A DNA stretch of 64,000 nt from Arthrobacter russicus (GCF_031454135.1 NZ_JAVDQF010000001.1:1550001-1614000); one strand, 5' to 3'. Counted from the stretch's first letter, positions 18,901 through 27,652 are shown. The notes: a model not told the origin generated them from the sequence alone. Program-made: numbers and translations.

Positions 18901-20571
18901 ATGCCCAATCCAGCGATCCTCCTCGTTTCGGACCAGTACGCCGAGATCCTCGAAACCCAGTTCTGGCGATATCAACGCGAGTACGATCTGCACGTCGCGC
19001 ACAGCGCGGAGGAGGCCATGGCGGCGACCGAACGGATCCACGCCGCCGGCGGACAGGTGGCGCTTTTCGTGGCCGATTCCAGACTGGCGGACGTGCATGT
19101 GCTCAAGGCATTCCACGATTGGCGCTCGATTGTGCCAACGGCGCGGCGCTTGGTCACCGCGAGCTGGGAAAACTTCCTGGAAGATTCAACCGCCTTCCGG
19201 CCGGGCCTGGCGAAGGGCAAATTCGATGCTTTCCTGCTGATGCCGCGCGGCATCAGGGATGAAGAGTTCCACACCGCGATCACCGAGATGCTCTCCGACT
19301 GGGGATCGACCAGTGCCACGCCGGAGGTCGATTCGGTGCGGATCGTCACCCCCACGGTCGACGGGTCAACCTTGTCGATCCGGGACTTCCTGTACCGGAT
19401 GGGCATGCCGACCCGGACCTACGGTCCGGAGAGCCCGGTGGGCCAGGAAATCCTCGCGGAGCTGGCCGACGCCGGGGTGTCCGGTACCGAGGTGCGCTTT
19501 CCAGTAGTGAAACCGATGAACGGCACGCCGGTTTGTGCCCCGACGGTGCATGATGTGGCGATTTCGATCTATGGCGCACCGAGCGACATCGACGTCGACC
19601 AAGTGGTGGATTTGGCCATTGTGCGCGGCGGCCCGGCCGGCCTGGCCGCCGCGGTCTACGGAGCTTCCGAAGGGTTGAGCACCGTGGTGGTCGAGGCCGA
19701 GGCGATCGGCGGCCAAGCCGGCACCAGCTCGATGATCCGGAACTACCTTGGCTTCCCCCGGGGCATCTCCGGGATGCGGCTGGCGCAACGGGCCCGCAGC
19801 CAGGCGATCCGTTTCGGCACCCGATTCTTCACCGGGTGGCCGGTGGAGAAACTGACCCTGGGCGAGGACCACCACGTGCTGAGCACCGGCGGCGGCGAAT
19901 TGCGTGCCCGGAGCGTGGTGATCGCCAGCGGCGTCGCTTACCGGAAGCTCCAAGTGGAAGCTGTGGACTCGTTGGTGGGACGCGGCGTCTTCTACGGCGC
20001 GGCGATGACTGCGGCACGGGAAATGGAAGACCGCGACGTGTTCGTCGTCGGCGGCGGGAATTCCGCCGGCCAGGCTGCCGTGCACCTCTCCCGTTTCGCC
20101 CGTTCGGTGACCATCCTGATCCGTCGCCCGTCATTGGCGGAGACCATGTCCAGCTACCTGATCAATGAAGTCGAGTACAACCCGAGAATCACCGTCCGCG
20201 GTTGCGGCGAAGTGGTCGACGGCGGCGGTGAAGGCCAGCTGGACTGGATCGAGATCCGGGACACCACCAACGGCACCCTGAGCCGACACCAGGCCGGTGG
20301 GCTGTTCCTGCTGCTCGGCGCCGAACCGCACTGCGAATGGCTTCCGGACGGCGTAGTCCGCGACGCGAAAGGCTTCGTGCTCACCGGGCGCGATGTGCCG
20401 AAGGAAACCTGGGTCAACGGTTTGCCGCCCGGAAACTTGGAAACCACCGCGCCCGGGGTGTTCGCGGTCGGCGACATCCGGGCGGACTCGATGAAACGGG
20501 TGGCCTCGGCCAGCGGAGAGGGCGCCAGCGTGGTCCCCTTGGTCCATGCCTGGCTGGAGCCGCGGCGCTGA
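18901..20571 (+). CDS. Receiver-like/thioredoxin reductase-like fused flavoprotein
   Basis: 556 residues. The N-terminal ~125 residues resemble a response-regulator receiver (AILLVSDQYAEILE, ALFVADSRLADVHVL); residues ~140-230 form a thioredoxin-fold-like segment without CxxC; the rest is a pyridine-nucleotide-disulfide reductase module (GGQAGTSSMIRNYLGFP, NAD(P) motif VFVVGGGNSAGQAA, C-terminal TTAPGVFAVGDIR). No redox CxxC is present where thioredoxin reductase has CATC (GVFYGAAMTA); I recall this as usual for this fused family. Unusual is the FAD motif: AIVRGGPAGL has Arg242 instead of the first Gly of GxGxxG. TAGACT 6 nt before the ATG suggests a leaderless start. Electron acceptor unknown. 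Confidence 0.82.
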   Translation: MPNPAILLVSDQYAEILETQFWRYQREYDLHVAHSAEEAMAATERIHAAGGQVALFVADSRLADVHVLKAFHDWRSIVPTARRLVTASWENFLEDSTAFRPGLAKGKFDAFLLMPRGIRDEEFHTAITEMLSDWGSTSATPEVDSVRIVTPTVDGSTLSIRDFLYRMGMPTRTYGPESPVGQEILAELADAGVSGTEVRFPVVKPMNGTPVCAPTVHDVAISIYGAPSDIDVDQVVDLAIVRGGPAGLAAAVYGASEGLSTVVVEAEAIGGQAGTSSMIRNYLGFPRGISGMRLAQRARSQAIRFGTRFFTGWPVEKLTLGEDHHVLSTGGGELRARSVVIASGVAYRKLQVEAVDSLVGRGVFYGAAMTAAREMEDRDVFVVGGGNSAGQAAVHLSRFARSVTILIRRPSLAETMSSYLINEVEYNPRITVRGCGEVVDGGGEGQLDWIEIRDTTNGTLSRHQAGGLFLLLGAEPHCEWLPDGVVRDAKGFVLTGRDVPKETWVNGLPPGNLETTAPGVFAVGDIRADSMKRVASASGEGASVVPLVHAWLEPRR

Positions 20572-20672
20572 GCCGACGCCACTGGACCGGAAGCTTCGCC
20601 TGCCGCACCGGCACTCCTGTAAGCTGAATCCTGTTGTTTGACCGGGTTGGCCGCCGCCGCGCAGCCGCCCTG

Positions 20673-20746
20673 GCCTCTGTAGCTCAGCAGGATAGAGCGT
20701 CCCTCTCCTAAAGGGAAGGCCGCCGGTTCGAATCCGGCCAGGGGCA
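20673..20746 (+). tRNA. tRNA-Arg (anticodon CCU)
   Basis: A 74-nt cloverleaf: acceptor GCCTCTG/CAGGGGC (one G-U pair) with discriminator A, D-arm GCTC-N9-GAGC, anticodon arm TCCCT-CTCCTAA-AGGGA giving anticodon CCT (reads AGG), variable loop of 5, and T-arm GCCGG-TTCGAAT-CCGGC. The 3' CCA is not encoded (CTT follows). Confidence 0.96.
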
Positions 20747-20862
20747 CTTGCCACCGCTCGGCCGGAGCATTCCGGTCCGGCCAAGCGGCAGGCCGACGCC
20801 GATGAATCGTTCAATGGGAACCTGCCACTCATGTTCGCAGCAAGGCCAAACCAGGGGGACGA

Positions 20863-21099
20863 TTGGGAAACACCATTGGACCGATGGTCGCGGGATTGTT
20901 TGCGATTGTCATCGGATTTTTGGTCTTCAAGTTCCGAGAAAGAATTGGCACCCTGCAACACGAGGCGTTGCAGATAATCCCGCTTTACCGGACTCTGTAC
21001 AAGGAAACTCTTATTCTCTGGTGCGGATTCGGTTCCGTGATGTTCATGATTTTCGGAGCCGTCTTCATCGTTTTGGGCATAGCGAATGCTTTTCGATAG
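20863..21099 (+). CDS. Small two-helix membrane protein
   Basis: 78 residues with two hydrophobic helices (MVAGLFAIVIGFLVFKF at ~8-24, and a longer one near 50-75, GFGSVMFMIFGAVFIVLGI) joined by a polar loop. TTG at 20863 follows AGGGGG with a few nt spacing. The gene is clearly lower in GC (about half) than its neighbours and lies ~115 nt downstream of tRNA-Arg, a common insertion point for acquired DNA, although no att-type repeat of the tRNA 3' end was seen. Function unknown. Confidence 0.6.
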   Translation: MGNTIGPMVAGLFAIVIGFLVFKFRERIGTLQHEALQIIPLYRTLYKETLILWCGFGSVMFMIFGAVFIVLGIANAFR

Positions 21100-21183
21100 G
21101 GCATCGAGGATTTAAAGGTCGGCCGCCGTCGGCCTTGTCCGTGACGATGCCTGGAACCCGGATGTCTGGCCTAATATGTCCTC

Positions 21184-21678
21184 ATGACACCAGCACGCCG
21201 CCATGGGGACACCAGCGAGCTTGCTGACCGGTTGCCGGGGTTGCGGGATCTGAGCGTATTCCTGCAGGGCAGTTGGCGCGTCGAGCGCAGCGTGCTGGAC
21301 CGCAGCCGCAGCCTCAGTGGCGGCTTCAACGGCAGTATCGACTTTTCGCCGGCCGATGGCGGCCTGCACTATCGCGAAACCGGGCTATTGTCCTGGAGCG
21401 GATCGATCGCTCCAGCGACCCGGGAGTACTTCCTGCGACGGACTGGAGACCCCGCCGGCCTGGACTGGTATTTCGTCGACCCGGACGGATCGCCGAGCTA
21501 TTTCTTCCACCGCATGGACCTGCGAACCGGCTCCTGGCAAACGGAGCACCCCTGCTCCGCCGACCTCTACCGGGTGGACTACGCCGTAGCGGACCAGAAC
21601 ACTCTGTCCGCGGTCTGGGACGTCTCCGGACCGAGCAAGGATCAGCTATTGAGCAGCAGCTGGCATCGACTCGGCTGA
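21184..21678 (+). CDS. DUF6314-like protein
   Basis: 164 residues, cytoplasmic, no signal peptide. The pattern GSWRVERSVLDRSRSLSGGF, NGSIDFSPADGGLHYRETG, TREYFLRR and the closing ADLYRVDYAV...WDVSGPSKDQLLSSSW matches what I recall of DUF6314, a lipocalin/calycin-like family; function unknown. TAATAT ends 6 nt before the ATG with no ribosome site, suggesting a leaderless mRNA. The last 33 nt overlap the convergent ABC exporter gene. Confidence 0.7.
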   Translation: MTPARRHGDTSELADRLPGLRDLSVFLQGSWRVERSVLDRSRSLSGGFNGSIDFSPADGGLHYRETGLLSWSGSIAPATREYFLRRTGDPAGLDWYFVDPDGSPSYFFHRMDLRTGSWQTEHPCSADLYRVDYAVADQNTLSAVWDVSGPSKDQLLSSSWHRLG

Positions 21679-23565
21679 GCCGCTAGCCCCGCCGGTTCCC
21701 TGATCGGCCTGGGCGAACTGGGTTTCGTACAGTTCCGCGTAGCGGCCCTGCGCAGCCAGCAGCTCGCTGTGCGTACCGCGCTCCACGATATTGCCGCCTT
21801 CCAGCACCAGAATCGCATCGGCCTCGCGGATCGTGGACAGCCGGTGTGCGATCACGATCGCCGTGCGGCCGCGCAATGCCTCGCCCAGAGCTGCCTGGAC
21901 TGCCGCTTCGTTCGTCGAGTCGAGCGCCGCCGTGGCCTCGTCCAGAATCACCACCGCCGGTTGCACCAGCAGCAGCCGGGCTATCGTCAAGCGCTGCCGT
22001 TCACCACCGGAAAGCCGGTAACCGCGTTCGCCCACGACGGTGTCCAAGCCGTCGGGCATGGATTCGATCAGCGACTCCAATCGCGCCCGGCGCAAGGCCG
22101 ACCACAGATCGGCTTCACTGGCCTCCGGCTTCGCGAGCAGCAAGTTCGAACGGATCGTCTCGTGGAACAGGTGCCCGTCCTGGGTCACCATGCTCAACGC
22201 GGAGCGCAACGAATCGAAGGTCGAATCGCGCACGTCGAGGCCGCCGATCCGCACCGCACCGGAATCGACGTCGTAGAGCCGGGCCAGGAGCTGCGCGATG
22301 GTCGACTTGCCGGCGCCGGAGGAACCCACCAGGGCAATGGTCTCCCCCGGTTTGGCCGTGAAGCTGATCCCGTGCAGGACTTCTTCGCCCCCTCTGGCGT
22401 CCAGAGTCGCGACGTCTTCGAGCGACGCCAGGGAGACCTTGTCCGCTGCCGGGTAGCCGAACCGGACATTGTCGAATTCGACGCCGAGCGGACCGGTTGG
22501 GAATTCCTTCGCCTCCGGCTTCTGGTCGATCAGCGGCTTCAGATCCAGGATTTCGAACACCCGGGCGAAGCTCACCAGTGCACTCATCAGATCCACCCGG
22601 GCACTGGCCAGCGCGGTCAGCGGCGCGTACAACCGGGTCAACAGCAGCGCCAAGACCACGACGTCGCCGGCTGCCAGATCGCCGCGCACCGCATAGAACC
22701 CGCCCAAGCCGTACACCAGGGCCAGCGCCAGCGCGGAGACAAAAGTCAAAGCCGTGACGAACACGAACTGCATCATGGTCGACTTCACGCCGATGTCGCG
22801 CACCCGGGCAGCGCGCACGAAGAACTCCTTCGATTCATCCGCGGGACGGCCGAAGAGCTTGACCAGGGTCGCCCCGGGCGCGGAGAAACGCTCGGTCATC
22901 TGGGTGCTCATGTCGGCATTCAGATTCGCGGCTTCTTTGCGCATGCTGGCAATCCTGGAACCGAACCGCCGGGCCGGGATCAGGAAGATCGGCAGCAGCA
23001 CCAGAGCCAGCACGGTGACTTGCCAAGAGGTGCCGAGCATCACGATCAAGGTGAGCACCAGGGTGACCAGGTTGCTGACGATGCCGGAAAGCGTGCCGCT
23101 GAATGCTTGCTGCGCCCCGATCACGTCGCTGTTGAGCCGGCTGACCAGAGCCCCGGTACGGGTCCTGGTGAAAAACGCGATCGGCATCCGCTGCACGTGG
23201 TCGAACACCGACTTGCGCAAGTCCAGGATCACATCCTCACCGAGCTGCGAGGAGATCCAACGGACCAAGAGCCCGACGCCGGCTTCGGCGACTGCCACCA
23301 GGGCAATCATCCCGGCCAGGAAGATGATCAGTTGCAAATCGGTCCGGGCCACGATCGCATTCACGATCTGCCCGGCCAACAGCGGCGTCGCAACCGCGAT
23401 GAAGGCCGAAATCACCGAAAACACCACGAAAACCACAAGCCGGGCCCGGTACGGCTTCGCAAACGCGATGGTGCGCCGCACCGTTTGCCGGGTGACACCG
23501 CCGTTGTCTTTCTGCGCACCTGCGGTGCTCCACAGCGAATGCCAAGCAGCGCCTTCCATGCTCAT
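21646..23565 (-). CDS. ABC exporter half-transporter (homodimer type)
   Basis: 639 residues: six membrane helices (~60-360) and an ATPase domain with fully canonical motifs: Walker A VGSSGAGKSTI, signature LSGGERQRLTIARLLL, Walker B VVILDEATAALD and H-loop VIAHRLSTI. With both sites intact it can work as a homodimer, unlike the heterodimeric pair at 3.3-7.2 kb. ATG at 23565 is preferred because GAGGAGG precedes it; the open frame extends upstream to 23661 without a ribosome site. Lipid, peptide or drug export is typical of the family, and nothing local points to a substrate. Confidence 0.92.
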   Translation of the reverse strand: MSMEGAAWHSLWSTAGAQKDNGGVTRQTVRRTIAFAKPYRARLVVFVVFSVISAFIAVATPLLAGQIVNAIVARTDLQLIIFLAGMIALVAVAEAGVGLLVRWISSQLGEDVILDLRKSVFDHVQRMPIAFFTRTRTGALVSRLNSDVIGAQQAFSGTLSGIVSNLVTLVLTLIVMLGTSWQVTVLALVLLPIFLIPARRFGSRIASMRKEAANLNADMSTQMTERFSAPGATLVKLFGRPADESKEFFVRAARVRDIGVKSTMMQFVFVTALTFVSALALALVYGLGGFYAVRGDLAAGDVVVLALLLTRLYAPLTALASARVDLMSALVSFARVFEILDLKPLIDQKPEAKEFPTGPLGVEFDNVRFGYPAADKVSLASLEDVATLDARGGEEVLHGISFTAKPGETIALVGSSGAGKSTIAQLLARLYDVDSGAVRIGGLDVRDSTFDSLRSALSMVTQDGHLFHETIRSNLLLAKPEASEADLWSALRRARLESLIESMPDGLDTVVGERGYRLSGGERQRLTIARLLLVQPAVVILDEATAALDSTNEAAVQAALGEALRGRTAIVIAHRLSTIREADAILVLEGGNIVERGTHSELLAAQGRYAELYETQFAQADQGTGGASGSAESMPAAAQ

Positions 23566-23772
23566 GACTGAAACTCCTCCTCGATCGCCCCGCGATCCCT
23601 TGTGTCCGCCTACCCTAGCGCCGGTTACTGACAGTTTGTTCCCATAGAATTCGGGGCACAAGGAAGGGCCGCCTGAGCCCGCTCCGTCATCCGGGGAAAT
23701 ACAACCGGGGCCGCTAGGCGTTTGGCCTGGTAACGTCGAAAAGCTAGACCGCCAAGAACAAAGGAATTCTGC

Positions 23773-24582
23773 ATGAAACGCCGCCAGATCGCCCTCCTCG
23801 GCCTGCTCACCAGCCTCGCGCTCCTGGTGGCCGGTTGCGGTGCCTCATCGAGCGGATCGAGCTCCGGGGCCGACAGTTCGTTGAGCGATGTCCAGCGCAA
23901 GGGCGAATTGGTCATCGCCACCGAAGGCACCTATAAGCCGTTCAGCTTCCATGAGAACGGCGGCTCCGGGGCGTTGACCGGTTACGACGTGGATGTCGCC
24001 CAGGCGGTCGCGGACAAGATCGGTGTGAAGGCGAACTTCCAGGAGACGCAATTCGACGGCATTTTCGCGGGCTTGGACGCCAAACGGTTCGATGTCATCG
24101 CGAACCAGATCTCGATCAACCCGGAACGCCAGCAGAAATACGAATTCTCAACCCCTTACACGGTCTCTACCGGCGTAGTGGTGACCAAATCGGACAATTC
24201 CTCGATCACTTCCGTCGCCGACCTCAAAGGCAAAACCACGGCGCAGTCGTTGACCAGCAATTGGTACAAGATCGCGACCGATGCCGGCGCCAACGTGCAG
24301 GGTGTGGAAGGCTGGGCGCAGTCGGTGGCACTGCTGCAACAGGGCCGGGTGGACGCCATCGTCAACGACAAGCTGACCTATTTGGATTTCGTCAAAACCA
24401 CTCCGGATTCCGGGCTCAAGATCGCGGCTGAAACCACGGACAAGTCGCTGAGCGCATTCGCCTTGTCCAAGGGTGCCAGCACGCTGACCGCAGCCATCGA
24501 CAAGGCCCTGTCCGAACTCGCCGCGGACGGCACGCTGGGCAAGATCTCGGACAAGTACTTCGGCACCGACGTCTCCAAGTAA
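23773..24582 (+). CDS. Amino-acid ABC transporter substrate-binding lipoprotein (cystine-like)
   Basis: 269 residues. Lipoprotein signal ALLVAGC, a Ser/Gly linker, then a family 3 periplasmic-binding fold: GELVIATEGTYKPFSFHENGG, LTGYDVDVAQAVADKIGV, FDGIFAGLDAKRFDVIANQISINPERQQKYEFSTPYT and TAQSLTSNWYKIATDAGANV. The FDVIANQ and AQSLTSN phrases resemble the TcyA-type cystine receptors, so cystine or a related polar amino acid is the likely cargo (inference). First gene of a complete receptor-permease-ATPase set. Confidence 0.9.
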   Translation: MKRRQIALLGLLTSLALLVAGCGASSSGSSSGADSSLSDVQRKGELVIATEGTYKPFSFHENGGSGALTGYDVDVAQAVADKIGVKANFQETQFDGIFAGLDAKRFDVIANQISINPERQQKYEFSTPYTVSTGVVVTKSDNSSITSVADLKGKTTAQSLTSNWYKIATDAGANVQGVEGWAQSVALLQQGRVDAIVNDKLTYLDFVKTTPDSGLKIAAETTDKSLSAFALSKGASTLTAAIDKALSELAADGTLGKISDKYFGTDVSK

Positions 24583-24623
24583 TCCTTGGCGTACAACCGG
24601 CTGGGGCCGGGTTAGGCTGAACC

Positions 24624-25283
24624 ATGAATTGGGACTTGGTCTTGAGTTCGCTCGGGCCGCTTCTGCTGGGCGCAGTGACTGCCACGATCCCTTTGGCGAT
24701 CGCCTCCTTCGCGATCGGCTTGGTGCTGGCATTGGCCGTGGCCTTGCTGCGGTTGAGCCGGAACGCGCTGCTCGCCGGCATCGGCCGGTTCTATGTCTCG
24801 GTGATCCGCGGCACTCCGCTGCTGGTCCAGCTGTTCGTGATCTTCTACGGCCTGCCGAGCCTCGGCGTGCGCTTGGAGCCTTGGCCGAGCGCGATCATCG
24901 CATTGTCCCTGAACGTGGGCGGCTACGCGGCCGAAGTGATCCGGGCGGCGATCCTCTCCGTGGCCAAAGGACAATGGGAAGCTGGCCATATGATCGGCAT
25001 GTCCCGCGGGCAGACGCTGTTCCGGATCATCCTGCCGCAGGCTGCCAGAGTGTCCTTGCCGCCGCTGTCCAACACCTTCATCTCTTTGGTGAAGGACACC
25101 TCATTGGCTTCGTTGATCCTGGTCACCGAACTTTTCAAGGAATCCCAGAAGATCGCCGCGGTGAGCGGGGACTTCATGGTGCTGTACCTGGAGGCAGCGT
25201 TGATCTACTGGGTGATCTGCCTGGTCCTCTCCACGATCCAATCGCAACTCGAGAAGAGACTGGACCGTTATGTCGCCCACTGA
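24624..25283 (+). CDS. Amino-acid ABC transporter permease (His/Glu/Gln/Arg family)
   Basis: 219 residues, about five membrane helices. It carries the HisM-type signature: FYVSVIRGTPLLVQLFVIFYGLP and the EAA loop YAAEVIRAAILSVAKGQWEAGHMIGMSRGQTLFRIILPQA, which contacts the ATPase. Only one permease is present, so it likely homodimerises. TAGGCT 5 nt before the ATG could make an internal leaderless start in addition to read-through from the receptor gene. Its 3' end overlaps the ATPase gene by 14 nt. Confidence 0.93.
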   Translation: MNWDLVLSSLGPLLLGAVTATIPLAIASFAIGLVLALAVALLRLSRNALLAGIGRFYVSVIRGTPLLVQLFVIFYGLPSLGVRLEPWPSAIIALSLNVGGYAAEVIRAAILSVAKGQWEAGHMIGMSRGQTLFRIILPQAARVSLPPLSNTFISLVKDTSLASLILVTELFKESQKIAAVSGDFMVLYLEAALIYWVICLVLSTIQSQLEKRLDRYVAH

Positions 25284-26064
25284 ACGGATCGCCCGGGATC
25301 AGCCGTCCACCGGAGAAACCGTGCTGTCGGTTTCCGGGCTGCGCAAAGTCTTCGGTGCCAACGAGGTGCTTAAAGGCATCGACCTGAGCGTGCGCCGAGG
25401 ATCCGTGGTGGCCCTGATCGGACCCTCCGGATCCGGCAAGACCACAGTGCTCCGCTCGCTCAACGGCTTGGAAACGCCCGACGCCGGAGTGGTCGAGATC
25501 GGCGATGTCACGGTGGACTTCGCCGGCAAGCCGGGCAAGCGCGAAATCGCCGCCTTACGGGACCGCTCCGCGATGGTCTTCCAGCACTACAATCTTTTTC
25601 CGCACAAGACCGTGCTGGAAAACATCATCGAAGGCCCGGTCCAGGTCCAGAAACGGCCGCGGTCCGAGGCGGTCGCCGAGGCCGAATCATTGTTGTCCAG
25701 GGTCGGTTTGCTGGCGAAGAAGGATGCCTACCCGTTCGAGCTCTCGGGTGGTCAGCAGCAGCGCGTGGGCATCGTCCGGGCTTTGGCCCTGCGTCCGCAA
25801 CTGCTGCTCTTCGACGAGCCGACCTCGGCATTGGACCCGGAGCTCGTGGGCGATGTGCTGACCGTGATCAAGGAGCTGGCTCTCGAAGGTTGGACCATGG
25901 TGCTGGTCACCCACGAATTGGCTTTCGCCCGGCAAATCGCCGATGACGTGGTGTTCATCGATGGTGGAGTGGTCGTGGAACACGGCCCGGCCGGGCAAGT
26001 ATTGGTGGATCCCCGGGAGGCCCGGACCCGGCAATTCCTGAAACGGATTTTGCGCGAGGACTAG
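25270..26064 (+). CDS. Amino-acid ABC transporter ATP-binding protein
   Basis: 264 residues of a GlnQ/TcyC-type ATPase: Walker A GPSGSGKTTVLRSLNGLE, Q-loop MVFQHYNLFPHKT, signature LSGGQQQRVGIVRAL, Walker B LLLFDEPTSALDPE and H-loop VTHELAFARQ. It energises the permease encoded just upstream (14-nt overlap). Its stop overlaps the stop of the convergent TetR gene by 4 nt (ctag). The Leu-rich N-terminal ~15 residues before VLSVSGLRKVF are atypical and may reflect an internal start. Confidence 0.95.
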   Translation: MSPTERIARDQPSTGETVLSVSGLRKVFGANEVLKGIDLSVRRGSVVALIGPSGSGKTTVLRSLNGLETPDAGVVEIGDVTVDFAGKPGKREIAALRDRSAMVFQHYNLFPHKTVLENIIEGPVQVQKRPRSEAVAEAESLLSRVGLLAKKDAYPFELSGGQQQRVGIVRALALRPQLLLFDEPTSALDPELVGDVLTVIKELALEGWTMVLVTHELAFARQIADDVVFIDGGVVVEHGPAGQVLVDPREARTRQFLKRILRED

Positions 26065-26690
26065 ACGCCGAGCATCGGCACCAAGTACTTGGCCACCATG
26101 CCCTGCACTTCTGCTTCGTCGTTGAAATCGACCTTGATCGCCGGAGTGATCACGAAGGACACGGTCAACCGAACCAGCAGCTCGGCCACTACATCGACTT
26201 CCAAATCCGCCGGTAGCCTGAGCGTTTCCTGCTCCCGACGCATCAGCCGGGCCACGAAATCGATCACGAAGACGATGATCGATTCGTCATAGGAACGGCC
26301 CTGGACTTCGGCGTCGGGACCCTGCCCCCAGAGCAGCGCTTCCTTGTACAAGGGATTGCCGTTGATCGAGCGGAGGATGATGGCCACTCCGTCCACCACC
26401 ACGTCGGCGGCTTTCCCCGGCTTGGAGACCGCGTCTTCGAATCCGGTCATCAGCTTCTGCAATTCACGGATGATGACCTGCTCGATCAGCACGTCCTTGT
26501 TTTTGAACCGCCGGTAGACCGTGATCCGGGATACCCCGGCGCGCCGGGCGACATCTTCGACGCTCGATTTGCGGATGCCCTGAGCACCGAACTGTTCCGA
26601 TGCGGCAGCGAGGATGCGATTGCCGATCAGATCCGTCACCGGTTCGACGGCCGGTGGTTGGACGCTGTCCAGGTCTCCTAATACGTTCAT
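26061..26690 (-). CDS. TetR/AcrR-family transcriptional regulator
   Basis: 209 residues. The N-terminal helix-turn-helix is canonical: NRILAAASEQFGAQGIRKSSVEDVARRAGVSRITVYRRFKNKDVLIEQVI. The C-terminal ligand domain is all-helical with VVDGVAIILRSINGNPLYKEALLWG. ATG at 26690 gives a normal-length protein; an open frame extends upstream to 26789 but is not needed. It is divergent from the DUF6230-DUF6114 pair, the same company I recall for these families in other actinobacteria, so it probably represses them and perhaps itself. Confidence 0.88.
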   Translation of the reverse strand: MNVLGDLDSVQPPAVEPVTDLIGNRILAAASEQFGAQGIRKSSVEDVARRAGVSRITVYRRFKNKDVLIEQVIIRELQKLMTGFEDAVSKPGKAADVVVDGVAIILRSINGNPLYKEALLWGQGPDAEVQGRSYDESIIVFVIDFVARLMRREQETLRLPADLEVDVVAELLVRLTVSFVITPAIKVDFNDEAEVQGMVAKYLVPMLGV

Positions 26691-26807
26691 TATTGCCGAA
26701 GTATATCCCCAGGTGGCATCGCGAGTCCTGGTCCACGCCGGAATATGACCCGGGCCGATTTCACAACCTGTGAGCTGCGTCATATTCAAAAGCGCCGCGA
26801 AAAAGTC

Positions 26808-26854
26808 TTGCCTGCCTGGTTTTCCTGATTGATACTTAGAAACACTTGTTGTGT
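26808..26854 (+). promoter_or_regulatory. Promoter and probable TetR operator for DUF6230-DUF6114
   Basis: TTGCCT (26808-26813), 17 nt, then GATACT (26831-26836) form a -35/-10 pair. The short palindrome acacttgttgtgt (26842-26854) sits at the expected transcription start, where a bound TetR dimer would block initiation. Confidence 0.45.
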
Positions 26855-26916
26855 CAATGTGTCATCAACATTGGGGTTACGAGCTCTGCAACGTACATGG
26901 GATCAAGGAGGAACCT

Positions 26917-27534
26917 ATGAAAACCAGCACCAGCTCTGCACGTGGCGGCCGCACCAAGTGGCGCCGTTCGGCCGTTCTCTTCGTACCATCCATCGCCGTC
27001 GTCGGCGTCTTGGCGGTCGGCATGGCGCAAGGCGCCTTGGCCGCTTCGTTCGGCGTCTCCGGCGGTAACGTCAAGCTGACTGCCGAGTCCGTCTCGGCAG
27101 ACGGCATGTCCGCCTATATGGGCACCGCAAGCAGCACCACGGGGGCCGGTCATCCGGTGATGCTGGCCGGCATCACCTCGGCCAGCCTGCGGAACATGTG
27201 CGCTTCCGCTGTCGTGGACGTGCCGATTTTCGGCCCGGTTTCCATGAATCTCTTCGCCGGCAAGGATGCTCCGGTGGAAGGCAGCACGATCACCGCTGAT
27301 GCGTCATCGCTCCTGGGCGGCGACGCCTCGGTTTCCGGCATGCAGGCCGGGCGGGATGCTTCGACCCTGGATGCCGCACCGGGCTTCACCGGCACCCCGG
27401 GAGCCTTCGGTTTCCAGGCCAAGAACTTGAGCGCCAACAACTTCAAGGCCACCGCCTGGCAAGCCACCGGCGGCACCATGAAGATCTCCGGACTCGAGCT
27501 CTCGATGAGCGCAGGCGTCAAGGAATGCTACTGA
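26917..27534 (+). CDS. DUF6230 family exported protein
   Basis: 205 residues: a basic N-terminus (SARGGRTKWRRSAVL) and a hydrophobic segment (FVPSIAVVGVLAVGMAQGALAASF) that serves as a signal peptide or anchor, then a beta-rich domain with regularly spaced phrases (VKLTAESVSADGMSAYM, AGITSASLRNMCASAVVDVP, FQAKNLSANNFKATAWQATGGTMKISGLELSM). This matches the DUF6230 family, whose role is unknown. The start has a strong AAGGAGG. It is the first gene behind the TetR-facing promoter and is followed by a hairpin and then the DUF6114 gene. Confidence 0.82.
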   Translation: MKTSTSSARGGRTKWRRSAVLFVPSIAVVGVLAVGMAQGALAASFGVSGGNVKLTAESVSADGMSAYMGTASSTTGAGHPVMLAGITSASLRNMCASAVVDVPIFGPVSMNLFAGKDAPVEGSTITADASSLLGGDASVSGMQAGRDASTLDAAPGFTGTPGAFGFQAKNLSANNFKATAWQATGGTMKISGLELSMSAGVKECY

Positions 27535-27571
27535 GCCGGCAATGAATTGCCGCTAGCCGATTGGACCAGGA

Positions 27572-27601
27572 GGGGGTGCGGAGCTTCGAATCCGCACCCC
27601 C
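27572..27601 (+). terminator. Hairpin between the DUF6230 and DUF6114 genes
   Basis: An 11-bp perfect stem (gggggtgcgga / tccgcaccccc) with an 8-nt loop, 37 nt after the stop. Only a short TT follows, so it may attenuate rather than end transcription, lowering expression of the downstream gene relative to DUF6230. Confidence 0.6.
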
Positions 27602-27652
27602 CTTCCGGTTCGACCTTGATCCAAGGCAACAACTGATCGAAGGATTGTACCG

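Noticed and set aside
19980-20010. Thioredoxin reductase activity for the flavoprotein at 18901
   Set aside because: The redox CxxC is missing at the expected place (GVFYGAAMTA), so naming it trxB would be wrong.
20673-21700. Genomic island or prophage inserted at tRNA-Arg
   Set aside because: No integrase, no phage-like gene and no second copy of the tRNA 3' end (ggttcgaatccggcc) were seen; the following genes are ordinary.
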